Below are positions 55,080 to 64,000 of a stretch of DNA of 64,000 bases, piece by piece. Position 1 is the first letter of the stretch. Every line of letters starts with the position of its first letter. A program made the position numbers and the translations under genes. The notes under the pieces were generated by a model, which made no database searches, was not told where the DNA came from, and saw nothing but the letters and a program-made list of their open reading frames with translations. Source of the DNA: Comamonas odontotermitis (GTDB lineage Bacteria; Pseudomonadota; Gammaproteobacteria; Burkholderiales; Burkholderiaceae_C); assembly GCF_020080045.1 (NCBI RefSeq), contig NZ_CP083451.1, positions 3,645,001-3,709,000 of the forward strand, given 5' to 3'.

Positions 55080-55140
55080 CGCACTGAGCCACCTCGCCAG
55101 GACTGCATTCACGCGATGTGGCCCCGAATGGGGGAAGCAA

Positions 55141-55168
55141 CAAAAAACCACCTCACGGTGGTTTTTGT
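55141..55168. terminator. Bidirectional terminator after the corC-type gene
   Basis: A 10-bp stem AAAAACCACC/GGTGGTTTTT with loop TCAC; the transglycosylase gene ends from the other side. Confidence 0.88.
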
Positions 55169-55197
55169 ATTTTCAGGCTTTGGCACTTACTGAGTGG

Positions 55198-55219
55198 ACG
55201 CAGGCAGCTATCAATCAAG
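55198..55219 (+). repeat. Recurring half-palindrome, copy downstream of the transglycosylase gene
   Basis: acgcaggcagctatcaatca matches the half-site (core gcagctatcaa) in the gap between the convergent corC-type and transglycosylase genes. Confidence 0.45.
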
Positions 55220-55237
55220 GAGCAACCAGATTATTGA

Positions 55238-55900
55238 TCAGGCTTCCGTTTTGTTTTCAAACAGCCATTGGCGCTGCGCGCCGTACACGAGGTTGGGATA
55301 GGTATCCTTGCCTCGGCTGCCGTTGTAGCGGCCCAGGGCCATGAACAGATCGCCGTTTTCACGGTCGATGTAGTGGCGCAGGATGACACAGCCAAAACGC
55401 AGGTTGGTCTGCATGTGGAACAGCTTGCCTGGATCGCCGTCGCCGATCACCCGCGTCCAGAAAGGCATCACCTGCATGTAGCCGCGTGCGCCCACGTTGG
55501 ACATGGCGTACTTGCGAAAACCGCTTTCCACCTGCACGAGCCCGAGCACCAGCGATTCGTCAAGACGCGCACGCTTGGCCTCATACCACACGGTCTGCAG
55601 GAAATCGCGGCGCACTTCCCAATCGGGCTTGCGGCGGCGCAAGCGGTCGCTCATCGAGCCAAGCCAGCGCAGGTAGCGTATCTTGGCTTCGGTCGAGACG
55701 AACACCGGCTCGGGAGGTGCTGCACTGTTGATGGCGGCACTGAGAGCCGAGCGCACGGAGTCGATCAGGGGCTCTTCCAGCTGGCCGCCCGCATGCGCAG
55801 CCTGTGGTGCAGCCAGCCACGCGCCCGGCCCCGCCAGCAGCGACGCCATGGCCGCGCGGCGCGATACACCTGCGGATGAAACAATGGACGAACCCGTCAT
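55238..55900 (-). CDS. Lytic transglycosylase
   Basis: A periplasmic peptidoglycan-cleaving enzyme of 220 residues. The signal region (VSRRAAMASLLAGPGAWLAAP, split around residues 12-32) has a twin-arginine-like start. The catalytic domain carries the SLT motif with Glu125 (LVQVESGFRKYA) followed by NVGARGYMQVMPFW, and ends with LGRYNGS. Length suits a single-domain family-1 transglycosylase. It lies 41 bp downstream of proS. Confidence 0.92.
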   Translation of the reverse strand: MTGSSIVSSAGVSRRAAMASLLAGPGAWLAAPQAAHAGGQLEEPLIDSVRSALSAAINSAAPPEPVFVSTEAKIRYLRWLGSMSDRLRRRKPDWEVRRDFLQTVWYEAKRARLDESLVLGLVQVESGFRKYAMSNVGARGYMQVMPFWTRVIGDGDPGKLFHMQTNLRFGCVILRHYIDRENGDLFMALGRYNGSRGKDTYPNLVYGAQRQWLFENKTEA

Positions 55901-55941
55901 CTCGACAATCCCTCAGAACAACTCTGCGCTTGTGCGCTTTT

Positions 55942-57687
55942 TTAAGATTTTTGAATACGGCTGGTGACAAAGCCCAGCACGTCAGCCACGGCCACCTTGG
56001 TGGCGGCGGTATCCCGGCGGTGTTGGTACTCCACCATGCCTTCCTGCAAACCGCGGTCACCCAGCACCACGCGGTGGGGCACGCCGATTAGCTCCCAGTC
56101 GGCAAACATGGCGCCAGGGCGCTCGCCACGGTCGTCCAGTATCACATCCACGCCCGCAGCCAACAAGTCTGCGTGTAGCTTTTCAGCCGCAGTCTTCACG
56201 GCTTCGCTGCGGTCCATGCCGATGGGGCAGACCACCACGGTGAACGGCGCAATCGCGTCGGGCCAGATGATGCCGCGCTCGTCATGATTCTGTTCGATGG
56301 CGGCAGCTGGCAGGCGTGTGACGCCAATGCCGTAGCAGCCCATCTCGAATTCGGCAGGCTTGCCGTTCTCGGCCAGGAAGGTCGCCTTCATTGCCTTGGA
56401 GTACTTGGTGCCGAGGTAGAACACATGACCGATCTCGATGCCGCGCTCGATCAGTAGCTCGCCCTTGCCGTCGGGCGATTTGTCGCCAGCCACCACATTG
56501 CGCAGGTCAGCCACCACCTCAGGCTCGGGCAGATCGCGGCCAAAGTTAACACCTGTCAAATGGTAATCGGCCTCATTGGCTCCGCAGACCCAGTCGGCCA
56601 TCACGGCTACATCGCGGTCTACCACCAGCTTGACGGGCTTCTTCAGATTGACCGGGCCCAGGTAACCAGGCTGGCAGCCAAAATGGTCTTCAATCTCGGC
56701 CACCGTCGCAAAGCGGAAATCCGCCAAGCCCGGCACCTTGCCAACCTTGATCTCGTTCATGTCATGGTCGCCGCGCAACAGCAGCAGCCAGACCTGGGTT
56801 TTGACGATATCACCCGCCTCGTTGCGCTCGTCGGTCGCCAGCACCAGCGATTTGACGGTGTTCTGCAGGGGCAGCTTCAAAAGCTCTGCCACATCAGCGC
56901 AGGTGCTCTTGCCGGGCGTGGCGGTCTTGGCCATGGCCTGGGCGGCAGCGGGGCGCGCCTGCACAGGTGCCAGAGCCTCGGCCTTTTCGATGTTGGCCGC
57001 GTAGTCGCTGTCAGGGCAGTAGACGATGGCGTCTTCACCCGTGGCGGCAATCACCTGAAATTCTTCGCTCAAGTCGCCTCCGATGGCGCCGCTGTCGGCA
57101 CGCACGGCACGGTACTGCAGACCGAAGCGGTCGAAGATGCGCCTATAAGCGGCGCGCATGGTCTGGTAGCTGATCTGGGCGGCATCGCGGTCCTTGTCGA
57201 AGGAGTAGGCGTCCTTCATGATGAACTCGCGGCCACGCATCAGGCCAAAGCGGGGGCGACGCTCGTCGCGGAACTTGGTCTGGATCTGGTAGAGGTTCTT
57301 GGGCAGCTGCTTGTAGCTCTTGAACTCCTGGCGGGCGATATCGGTCACCACCTCTTCGCTGGTGGGCTGGATCACAAAATCGCGCTCGTGGCGGTCCTGG
57401 ATGCGCAGCAACTCGGGGCCCATCTTCTCGAAACGGCCGGTTTCCTGCCACAGCTCTGCCGGTTGCACCACGGGCATCGATACCTCGATGGCGCCTGCAC
57501 GGTTCATCTCTTCGCGCACGATGGCTTCGACCTTGCGGATCACACGCAGCCCCATCGGCATGTAGTTGTAGATGCCTGCACCGAGCTTTTTGATCATGCC
57601 GGCGCGGGTCATCAGCTGGTGGCTGACGATTTCAGCGTCCGCAGGCGCTTCCTTCAAGGTCGAGATGAGAAATTGCGAAGCTTTCAT
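55942..57687 (-). CDS. proS: Prolyl-tRNA synthetase
   Basis: A bacterial-type class IIa synthetase of 581 residues. Motif 1 and 2 regions ([36 protein letters not shown]), an editing insertion between motifs 2 and 3 (roughly 230-390, with YbaK-like [13 protein letters not shown]) and the C-terminal anticodon domain ([13 protein letters not shown]) are all present. ATG 57687 gives the standard [11 protein letters not shown]-terminus. It is divergent from rppH across a 92-bp gap. Confidence 0.97.
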   Translation of the reverse strand: MKASQFLISTLKEAPADAEIVSHQLMTRAGMIKKLGAGIYNYMPMGLRVIRKVEAIVREEMNRAGAIEVSMPVVQPAELWQETGRFEKMGPELLRIQDRHERDFVIQPTSEEVVTDIARQEFKSYKQLPKNLYQIQTKFRDERRPRFGLMRGREFIMKDAYSFDKDRDAAQISYQTMRAAYRRIFDRFGLQYRAVRADSGAIGGDLSEEFQVIAATGEDAIVYCPDSDYAANIEKAEALAPVQARPAAAQAMAKTATPGKSTCADVAELLKLPLQNTVKSLVLATDERNEAGDIVKTQVWLLLLRGDHDMNEIKVGKVPGLADFRFATVAEIEDHFGCQPGYLGPVNLKKPVKLVVDRDVAVMADWVCGANEADYHLTGVNFGRDLPEPEVVADLRNVVAGDKSPDGKGELLIERGIEIGHVFYLGTKYSKAMKATFLAENGKPAEFEMGCYGIGVTRLPAAAIEQNHDERGIIWPDAIAPFTVVVCPIGMDRSEAVKTAAEKLHADLLAAGVDVILDDRGERPGAMFADWELIGVPHRVVLGDRGLQEGMVEYQHRRDTAATKVAVADVLGFVTSRIQKS

Positions 57688-57719
57688 AGTCTGTAGCAAT
57701 GAGCCTAGTAGTTGCCCGC

Positions 57720-57749
57720 TTGAAGATGGCTTCAAGGCGCAGGCATAAT
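57720..57749 (+). promoter_or_regulatory. Candidate rppH promoter with an overlapping inverted repeat
   Basis: TTGAAG (57720-57725), an 18-bp spacer and CATAAT (57744-57749). A perfect inverted repeat CTTGAAG-atgg-CTTCAAG (57719-57736) covers the -35 region and could be a protein-binding site. Confidence 0.4.
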
Positions 57750-57779
57750 GGACACAGTTTAAAAAATTGGGGTTAGATT

Positions 57780-58499
57780 ATGCTGGACCGAGATGGCTTT
57801 AGGCCAAACGTCGGCATCATCCTGCTCAACCAGCGCAATCAGGTGTTTTGGGGCAAGCGCATCCGCACCCACAGCTGGCAGTTTCCGCAGGGCGGTATCG
57901 ACCGTGGAGAAACCCCCGAGCAGGCGATGTTTCGAGAGCTGCATGAAGAAGTGGGCTTGCGACCAGAGCATGTCCGTATTGTGGCTAGAACGCGTGACTG
58001 GTTGCGATACGAGGTGCCCGAGCGCTTCATTCGACGCGATGCAAGAGGCTATTATCGCGGACAAAAGCAAATATGGTTTTTGCTCCAGTTAACCGGCAAC
58101 GATTGGGACCTGAATCTACGTGCCACCAACCATCCCGAGTTCGATGCCTGGCGCTGGAACGATTACTGGGTGCCACTCGATGTGGTGGTGGAGTTCAAGC
58201 GCGGCGTGTACGAGATGGCTCTGACCGAGCTGTCGCGCTATGTACCCCGCCAGGACGCCCGCAACCGCTACTTGCGCAGCAATGCGCGCCAGCGCGACCA
58301 TGAGCATGGCGAGCATTACCCGGCAGCGCTTCCCGCGCAGGCCGTGACTGAGACGCTGCAGGTGACCGTGACCACCACCACGGTCAGCTACCACTCGCCG
58401 CTGCGTATGATGCAGGAGATGGAGCTGCCCCCGGGCGCCAGCTTCGACCCCGATCCGGCCAACGCCACCCGCAGCAACCCGCCTTCCGGCAAGGCATGA
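57780..58499 (+). CDS. rppH: RNA pyrophosphohydrolase RppH
   Basis: Removes pyrophosphate from 5' triphosphate mRNA ends, starting RNase E decay. The Nudix box ([20 protein letters not shown], residues 38-57) and the RppH-specific segments RTHSWQFPQ and [16 protein letters not shown] are intact. At 239 residues it is longer than E. coli RppH (176 residues), with an extra C-terminal tail of about 60 residues rich in His, Thr and Pro. That tail is seen in related betaproteobacterial copies as I recall, and its role is unknown. Confidence 0.95.
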   Translation: MLDRDGFRPNVGIILLNQRNQVFWGKRIRTHSWQFPQGGIDRGETPEQAMFRELHEEVGLRPEHVRIVARTRDWLRYEVPERFIRRDARGYYRGQKQIWFLLQLTGNDWDLNLRATNHPEFDAWRWNDYWVPLDVVVEFKRGVYEMALTELSRYVPRQDARNRYLRSNARQRDHEHGEHYPAALPAQAVTETLQVTVTTTTVSYHSPLRMMQEMELPPGASFDPDPANATRSNPPSGKA

Positions 58500-58522
58500 C
58501 CCAGCCTGCATCCCGCTGAAAC

Positions 58523-58550
58523 ACAAAAGCGCCCCTCCGGGCGCTTTTGT
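58523..58550. terminator. Bidirectional terminator between rppH and proB
   Basis: A perfect 12-bp stem (58523-58534 with 58539-58550) around CTCC between convergent genes. Confidence 0.9.
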
Positions 58551-58570
58551 TTTGATAGCCGCCTGCGCCC
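58551..58570 (-). repeat. Recurring half-palindrome, copy beside the rppH/proB terminator
   Basis: tttgatagccgcctgcgccc is a close relative of the reverse-complement half-site. Confidence 0.45.
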
Positions 58571-58606
58571 TGCTACCGAGCACCGGAAGCCCATTTCATC
58601 CATGGT

Positions 58607-59746
58607 TCAGTGGCCGGTCAGCACCATGTTGTCACGGTGCAGCATTTCAGGCTCGCCGGTATAGCCCAGCAGTTGCTCGAATTCGCCAGAGGGCTTGCGG
58701 CACAGGCGGCGCGCCTCGGTACTGCCATAGTTGGCAAGGCCCCGCGCCAACTCAATGCCTTCGGGGTCGCGCACGCCAATCACTTCGCCGCGCGAGAACT
58801 CGCCATGCACGCTGACCATGCCGATGGGCAGCAGGCTCTTGCCTTCGCTGCGCAGCTTTTGCGCAGCACCAGCATCCACCGTCACATAGCCATGCATCTG
58901 CAGGTGGTCCATCATCCATTGCTTGCGAGCTTGGTTCTTGTGGGTATCGGCCACCAGCAAGGTGCCAATTGCCTCACCCGCCACCAGGCGCAGCAGCGCG
59001 TTCTGCTCGCGCCCCCAGGCGATGACGGTCGATGCACCCGAACCCGCCGCCCGCTTGGCCGCCAGAATCTTGGTCAGCATGCCACCCTTGCCGATGCCGG
59101 AGCCGGCGCCGCCCGCCATCGCCTCCAGCTTCAGATCGCCCGCCTGCGCCTCGTGCACGAACTGGGCATCGGGGTTCTTGCGTGGATCAGCGGTGTAGAG
59201 GCCCTTTTGGTCTGTCAGGATCACCAGTGCATCGGCTTCCACCAGGTTGGCCACCAGCGCACCCAGGGTGTCGTTGTCGCCAAACTTGATTTCGTCGTTG
59301 ACCACGGTGTCGTTCTCATTGATCACCGGCACCACGCCCAGTTGTAGCAAGGTCAGGAGCGTGACACGCGCGTTCAGGTAGCGCTCGCGGTCTGCCAGAT
59401 CGGCGTGCGTCAGCAGCACCTGGGCGCTACCCAGATTCTGTTCGCGCAGCTTGGTTTCGTACATCTGCACGAGACCCATCTGGCCGACGGCAGCAGCGGC
59501 CTGCAGCTCATGAATCTCCTTGGGGCGCTGGTGCCAGCCCAGACGCTTCATGCCCTCGGCAACGGCCCCGCTGGAGACCATGATGACTTCGCGCTTGATG
59601 CCGTCATCGCCATGCACCAGGGCCGCAAGCTGGCGGCTCCATTCAGTGATGGCGCCTTCATCCAGGCCTTTGCCTTCGTTGGTGACCAGACTGGAGCCGA
59701 CCTTGACCACGATGCGACGTGCGTCGCGCAGAACATTCGATGCCAT
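58607..59746 (-). CDS. proB: Glutamate 5-kinase ProB with PUA domain
   Basis: The first enzyme of proline synthesis, phosphorylating glutamate. The 379-residue protein has the amino-acid kinase domain ([14 protein letters not shown] near the N-terminus; [10 protein letters not shown] and [12 protein letters not shown] around the active site) and a C-terminal PUA domain (about 285-370), as in E. coli. ATG 59746 is preferred to an upstream start with a basic extension. It lies downstream of obg, and proA is not in the window. Confidence 0.96.
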   Translation of the reverse strand: MASNVLRDARRIVVKVGSSLVTNEGKGLDEGAITEWSRQLAALVHGDDGIKREVIMVSSGAVAEGMKRLGWHQRPKEIHELQAAAAVGQMGLVQMYETKLREQNLGSAQVLLTHADLADRERYLNARVTLLTLLQLGVVPVINENDTVVNDEIKFGDNDTLGALVANLVEADALVILTDQKGLYTADPRKNPDAQFVHEAQAGDLKLEAMAGGAGSGIGKGGMLTKILAAKRAAGSGASTVIAWGREQNALLRLVAGEAIGTLLVADTHKNQARKQWMMDHLQMHGYVTVDAGAAQKLRSEGKSLLPIGMVSVHGEFSRGEVIGVRDPEGIELARGLANYGSTEARRLCRKPSGEFEQLLGYTGEPEMLHRDNMVLTGH

Positions 59747-59779
59747 TTTTTGCTTTTTCTGGCGTTTGCGCCCGCCTGG

Positions 59780-59800
59780 CAAGCGCAAGCAGCTATCAAT
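59780..59800 (+). repeat. Recurring half-palindrome, copy upstream of proB
   Basis: caagcgcaagcagctatcaa at 59780-59799 is the clearest copy of the half-site and lies in the obg-proB gap. Confidence 0.55.
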
Positions 59801-59833
59801 AAATGAGTAACCTATGGATGCAGCGGCCGCCGC

Positions 59834-61141
<1,308 letters not shown>

Positions 61142-61402
61142 TTAAGCAGCCTTGGTGATGCTCACCGTGTGCTTGGACAGAGCGCCCTTGGTTTCGAAGG
61201 TCACATGACCATCGACCAGAGCAAACAAGGTGTGATCCTTGCCCACGCCGACATTGGTGCCGGGATGGAACTTGGTGCCGCGCTGGCGAACGATGATGGA
61301 ACCTGCGCTGATCAATTGACCACCGAAAGCCTTCACACCCAGCATTTTTGGCTTGGAATCACGTCCATTTCGCGTAGAGCCGCCGCCTTTTTTCTGTGCC
61401 AT
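61142..61402 (-). CDS. rpmA: 50S ribosomal protein L27
   Basis: An 86-residue protein of the large subunit near the peptidyl-transferase centre. The N-terminus [19 protein letters not shown] is the standard form, followed by GVKAFGGQ and [10 protein letters not shown]. It lies 29 bp after rplU. GGAG precedes the ATG. Confidence 0.98.
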   Translation of the reverse strand: MAQKKGGGSTRNGRDSKPKMLGVKAFGGQLISAGSIIVRQRGTKFHPGTNVGVGKDHTLFALVDGHVTFETKGALSKHTVSITKAA

Positions 61403-61431
61403 GAGATATAGCTCCTGTTAAGCTGCCAACA

Positions 61432-61743
61432 TTAAGCAGCAATTGCACCGATTTGCAGTTCGGTGAACTGCTGGCGATGGCCTTGACGCTTCTGATAGTG
61501 CTTACGACGACGCATCTTGAAAATGCGCACCTTGTCGTGCTTACCATGGGCTACCACCGTAGCCTTAACCGTTGCACCGGACACCAAGGGCGTGCCGATC
61601 TTCAGTTCTGCGCCGTCGCCGACTGCCAGGACCTGATCGATCACGATTTCTTGGCCTACGTCCGCAGCAATCTGTTCTACCTTGATTTTTTCGCCGGAAG
61701 CAACGCGATACTGCTTGCCGCCGGTTTTTATGACCGCGTACAT
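61432..61743 (-). CDS. rplU: 50S ribosomal protein L21
   Basis: A 103-residue large-subunit protein. [14 protein letters not shown] at the N-terminus and [17 protein letters not shown] near the C-terminus are typical. ATG 61743 is chosen over an upstream in-frame start. It leads the rplU-rpmA-obg-proB series, with a good promoter upstream. Confidence 0.98.
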   Translation of the reverse strand: MYAVIKTGGKQYRVASGEKIKVEQIAADVGQEIVIDQVLAVGDGAELKIGTPLVSGATVKATVVAHGKHDKVRIFKMRRRKHYQKRQGHRQQFTELQIGAIAA

Positions 61744-61794
61744 ATGAACCTCTAAAAGGGGATAGCTTGCAAAGAAATTTCGCAAGAGCCGAAG

Positions 61795-61823
61795 ATTCTA
61801 TCACGCTCCTCAAAAAGCTGCAA
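61795..61823 (-). promoter_or_regulatory. Candidate rplU promoter
   Basis: On the minus strand: TTGCAG (61818-61823), a 17-bp spacer, TAGAAT (61795-61800). This would start transcription about 45-50 nt before the rplU ATG. Confidence 0.5.
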
Positions 61824-61916
61824 GCAGTACTCTCATCCAGTCTTCTAGCGCATGTAAAGAGCACATCACCAAGGCTGGCACCGGGGCATGTGCACCAGGA
61901 TTACTGCCACGGTTTC

Positions 61917-61922
61917 TATAAT
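61917..61922 (+). promoter_or_regulatory. Perfect -10 hexamer upstream of ispB
   Basis: TATAAT 33 bp before the TTG start of ispB; the -35 region is not clear. It may be the ispB promoter. Confidence 0.4.
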
Positions 61923-61954
61923 GCTGCATCCATAAAAATACCGAGATAGCCGCC

Positions 61955-62941
61955 TTGTCCGAGTCCAACACCACCACTCAGCCCCATCCTCTCAGCCTGG
62001 TCGCCGACGACATGCGTCAGGTGGACGCCGTCATTGCCCACCGGCTGAGCTCCTCGGTTCCACTGATTGGAGAGATCGCGCACTACATCATCTCGGCAGG
62101 CGGCAAACGGCTGAGGCCTGCATTGCTGCTGATGGTGGCCGGCGCGCTGGGCTACAAGGGCGAGCAGCGCTTCAATCTCGCAGCTGTGGTGGAATTCATT
62201 CATACCGCCACCTTGCTGCACGACGATGTGGTTGACGAATCAACCATGCGACGCGGCAAACCGACGGCCAACGAGAGCTTTGGCAATGCAGCCAGTGTGC
62301 TGGTTGGCGACTTTCTGCATTCGCGCGCCTTCCAGATGATGGTGGATGCCGACAGCATGCAGGTCATGCAGATTCTCTCGGAAGCGACGAACATCATCGC
62401 CGAAGGGGAAGTGCAGCAGCTCATCAACACCCACAATGTGGATCTGGATGAAGCAGGCTATCTGACCGTCATCCGCTCCAAGACCGCCAAGCTCTTCGAA
62501 GCCAGCGCACGCCTTGCCGCCGTACTGGCGAGCTCGGACGCAACAGTGGAGACTGCCTGCGCTGGCTACGGCCGCGCGCTGGGCACCGCATTCCAGGTGA
62601 TCGATGATGCGCTGGACTATGACGGCGACACCGAAGTGATGGGCAAGAACATCGGCGACGACCTTCGCGAAGGCAAGGTCACCCTGCCCCTGATCATCGC
62701 CATGCAACGTGCAACAGCGGCAGATCGTCAATTGATTGTGAGTGCCATTGAAACAGGCGCCACCCCGCATATGGCTGAAATTGTGCAGATGGTCAAAGCC
62801 ACCGGTGCGCTGGATGCCACCCGCGCCGCAGCGGGCCAGCAGGCCCAGGAAGCCATCGACTGCCTGGAGCATCTCCCCCAGAACACATTCACCGAAGCCT
62901 TGCGCGGCCTGGCTTCGCAACTGCTTACACGCCGGGTGTAA
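61955..62941 (+). CDS. ispB: Octaprenyl diphosphate synthase IspB
   Basis: A trans-prenyltransferase that makes the ubiquinone side chain, 328 residues. Both aspartate-rich motifs are intact: LLHDDVVDE with D90, D91 and D94, and VIDDALDYDG with D217, D218 and D221. The N-terminal GGKRLRP (49-55) binds IPP. The TTG start at 61955 is used; the next ATG at 62012 would remove conserved sequence before the first helix. Divergent from rplU, and followed 161 bp later by pilB. Confidence 0.95.
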   Translation: MSESNTTTQPHPLSLVADDMRQVDAVIAHRLSSSVPLIGEIAHYIISAGGKRLRPALLLMVAGALGYKGEQRFNLAAVVEFIHTATLLHDDVVDESTMRRGKPTANESFGNAASVLVGDFLHSRAFQMMVDADSMQVMQILSEATNIIAEGEVQQLINTHNVDLDEAGYLTVIRSKTAKLFEASARLAAVLASSDATVETACAGYGRALGTAFQVIDDALDYDGDTEVMGKNIGDDLREGKVTLPLIIAMQRATAADRQLIVSAIETGATPHMAEIVQMVKATGALDATRAAAGQQAQEAIDCLEHLPQNTFTEALRGLASQLLTRRV

Positions 62942-63102
62942 GAACGACCAAGGCCACCACGGCTTGGTCAATGAAGGCAAACTGTCGTACATCCACTGCA
63001 GACAGGCAAGGAGAGCCGGGCTTTTTTTGTTAAATCTCCGAACAACTGCTACAGTTTCCGGAATACGCAGAGAGGCTATCTACGATAGGCGTAACCGATT
63101 AC

Positions 63103-64000
63103 ATGGCTGACAACACCACAATTTCTCCAGCACCATCCATTGCACTGCCGGGCATCGCCCGTGCCTTGGTCGCCAGCGGCAAGCTTCCGTTGGCCAAGGC
63201 CGAGGCTTTGTATGCCAGCAGTATCAAGAGCAAAAACAGCTTCATTGGAGAACTGGTTGCCAGCGGCGCTGTTTCAGGCATTGATGTCGCCACCATCATT
63301 TCTGCCGTCTACAGCGTCCCGCTGATTGATCTTGACGCGGTCGATGCAGACCGGCTGCCCAGCGGGCTTCTGGATGCCAAACTGGCATCCGCCAACAAGA
63401 TCGTCGCACTCGCCAAGCGCGGCAATCGCCTGGTGGTAGCCACTGCAGACCCCACCGACCACTCCGTGGCGGAGCAGATCAAGTTCAGCACGCAGCTCAG
63501 CGTGGATTGGGTGGTTGCCGAGCACGCCAAGGTAACCAAGCTGCTCGAATCGGTCGCCAAGCAAACAGGAGACAACCTCAACGACATGGTTGGCGATGTC
63601 AATCTCAATGAGTTTGAGATTTCGGACGATACAGACTCGACCGACAAGAGCGCCAACGATGAGATGGACGTCGAGGATGCGCCCATCGTCAAATTCCTGC
63701 AGAAGATGCTGATCGATGCATTCAATATGCGCGCATCCGACCTGCATTTTGAGCCCTACGAGCACAACTACCGCATTCGCTACCGTATCGACGGCGAACT
63801 GCGCGAGATTGCATCGCCGCCGACAGGCATCAAGGACAAGCTCGCCTCCCGCATCAAGGTCATTTCGCGCCTGGACATCTCCGAAAAGCGAGTGCCGCAG
63901 GACGGCCGCATGAAGCTGAAGATCGGTGCGGACCGGGTGATCGACTTCCGTGTGAGCACCTTGCCAACCCTGTTTGGCGAGAAGATCGTGATCCGTATTC
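63103..64000 (+). CDS. pilB: Type IV pilus assembly ATPase PilB (N-terminal part, cut by window end)
   Basis: The extension motor ATPase of type IV pili. The 299 visible residues hold the GspE/MshEN N-terminal domain (about 10-150), an acidic linker (EISDDTDSTDKSANDEMDVED) and the start of the ATPase domain with ASDLHFEPYEHNYRIRYRIDG and SRLDISEKRVPQDGRM. The Walker motifs lie beyond the window. ATG 63103 starts a typical PilB N-terminus MADNTT. Gene order ispB-pilB is common in betaproteobacteria, where pilC and pilD usually follow. Confidence 0.93.
   Translation, partial: MADNTTISPAPSIALPGIARALVASGKLPLAKAEALYASSIKSKNSFIGELVASGAVSGIDVATIISAVYSVPLIDLDAVDADRLPSGLLDAKLASANKIVALAKRGNRLVVATADPTDHSVAEQIKFSTQLSVDWVVAEHAKVTKLLESVAKQTGDNLNDMVGDVNLNEFEISDDTDSTDKSANDEMDVEDAPIVKFLQKMLIDAFNMRASDLHFEPYEHNYRIRYRIDGELREIASPPTGIKDKLASRIKVISRLDISEKRVPQDGRMKLKIGADRVIDFRVSTLPTLFGEKIVIRI

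Overview
The window is 64 kb of chromosome from a GC-rich betaproteobacterium, most likely Burkholderiales, family Comamonadaceae (a Comamonas/Acidovorax/Delftia-type genome). This rests on protein features (Bug/TctC solute receptor, two-domain L25, DUF3683 flavoprotein, IspB-PilB adjacency), on gene order (TPR-lolB-ispE-tRNA-Gln-prs-rplY-pth; rplU-rpmA-obg-proB; hemA-prfA-prmC-grxD; DUF971-ubiE-Tim44-ubiJ-ubiB) and on short intergenic palindromes of a type I associate with this family. No species can be named from the sequence alone. I see no phage, insertion sequence, CRISPR array or defence island. Most of the window is core genome.

Layout. 0-2.6 kb: end of rapZ, then mutY and mutM (oxidised-guanine repair). 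2.6-8.8 kb: secreted TPR protein, lolB, ispE, tRNA-Gln, prs, rplY, pth, and a convergent 2[4Fe-4S] ferredoxin gene. 8.9-17.3 kb: a dipeptide/oligopeptide ABC transporter (two permeases, two ATPases, receptor) followed by an amidase and a TTC38-type TPR protein, plausibly one uptake-and-hydrolysis unit. 17.3-21.3 kb: accessory genes (LysR regulator, tautomerase, LysE exporter, DUF429, EamA). 21.4-27.5 kb: folE, an EEP-family hydrolase, nudB, a CsgG-like lipoprotein, aspS, DUF502 and FmdB. 27.7-34.9 kb: sodium/solute symporter, ubiB, ubiJ, Tim44-domain protein, ubiE, DUF971, HIT protein. 34.8-38.8 kb: a 1303-residue FAD/Fe-S dehydrogenase. 39.2-44.5 kb: ugpBAECQ for glycerol-3-phosphate uptake. 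44.6-47.5 kb: orphan TctC receptor and a pair of unknown membrane proteins. 47.5-55.1 kb: hemA, prfA, an exported dikinase-like protein, prmC, grxD, corC-type gene. 55.2-64 kb: lytic transglycosylase, proS, rppH, proB, obg, rpmA, rplU, ispB and the start of pilB.

How they work together. Three linked themes stand out: translation (tRNA-Gln, aspS, proS, L21, L25, L27, RF1 with its methylase PrmC, Pth, Obg), isoprenoid/ubiquinone synthesis (ispE, ispB, ubiE, ubiJ, ubiB) and uptake systems (Dpp-like, Ugp, TctC, SSS). The most unusual protein is the predicted exported PEP-synthase/glucan-dikinase-like protein at 50076-52106, lying between prfA and prmC. The most unusual DNA features are palindromic elements that fill gene gaps and touch stop codons (17322-17435 and 31505-31774), a 41-bp-arm inverted repeat (27617-27710), and a recurring half-palindrome near many gene ends.
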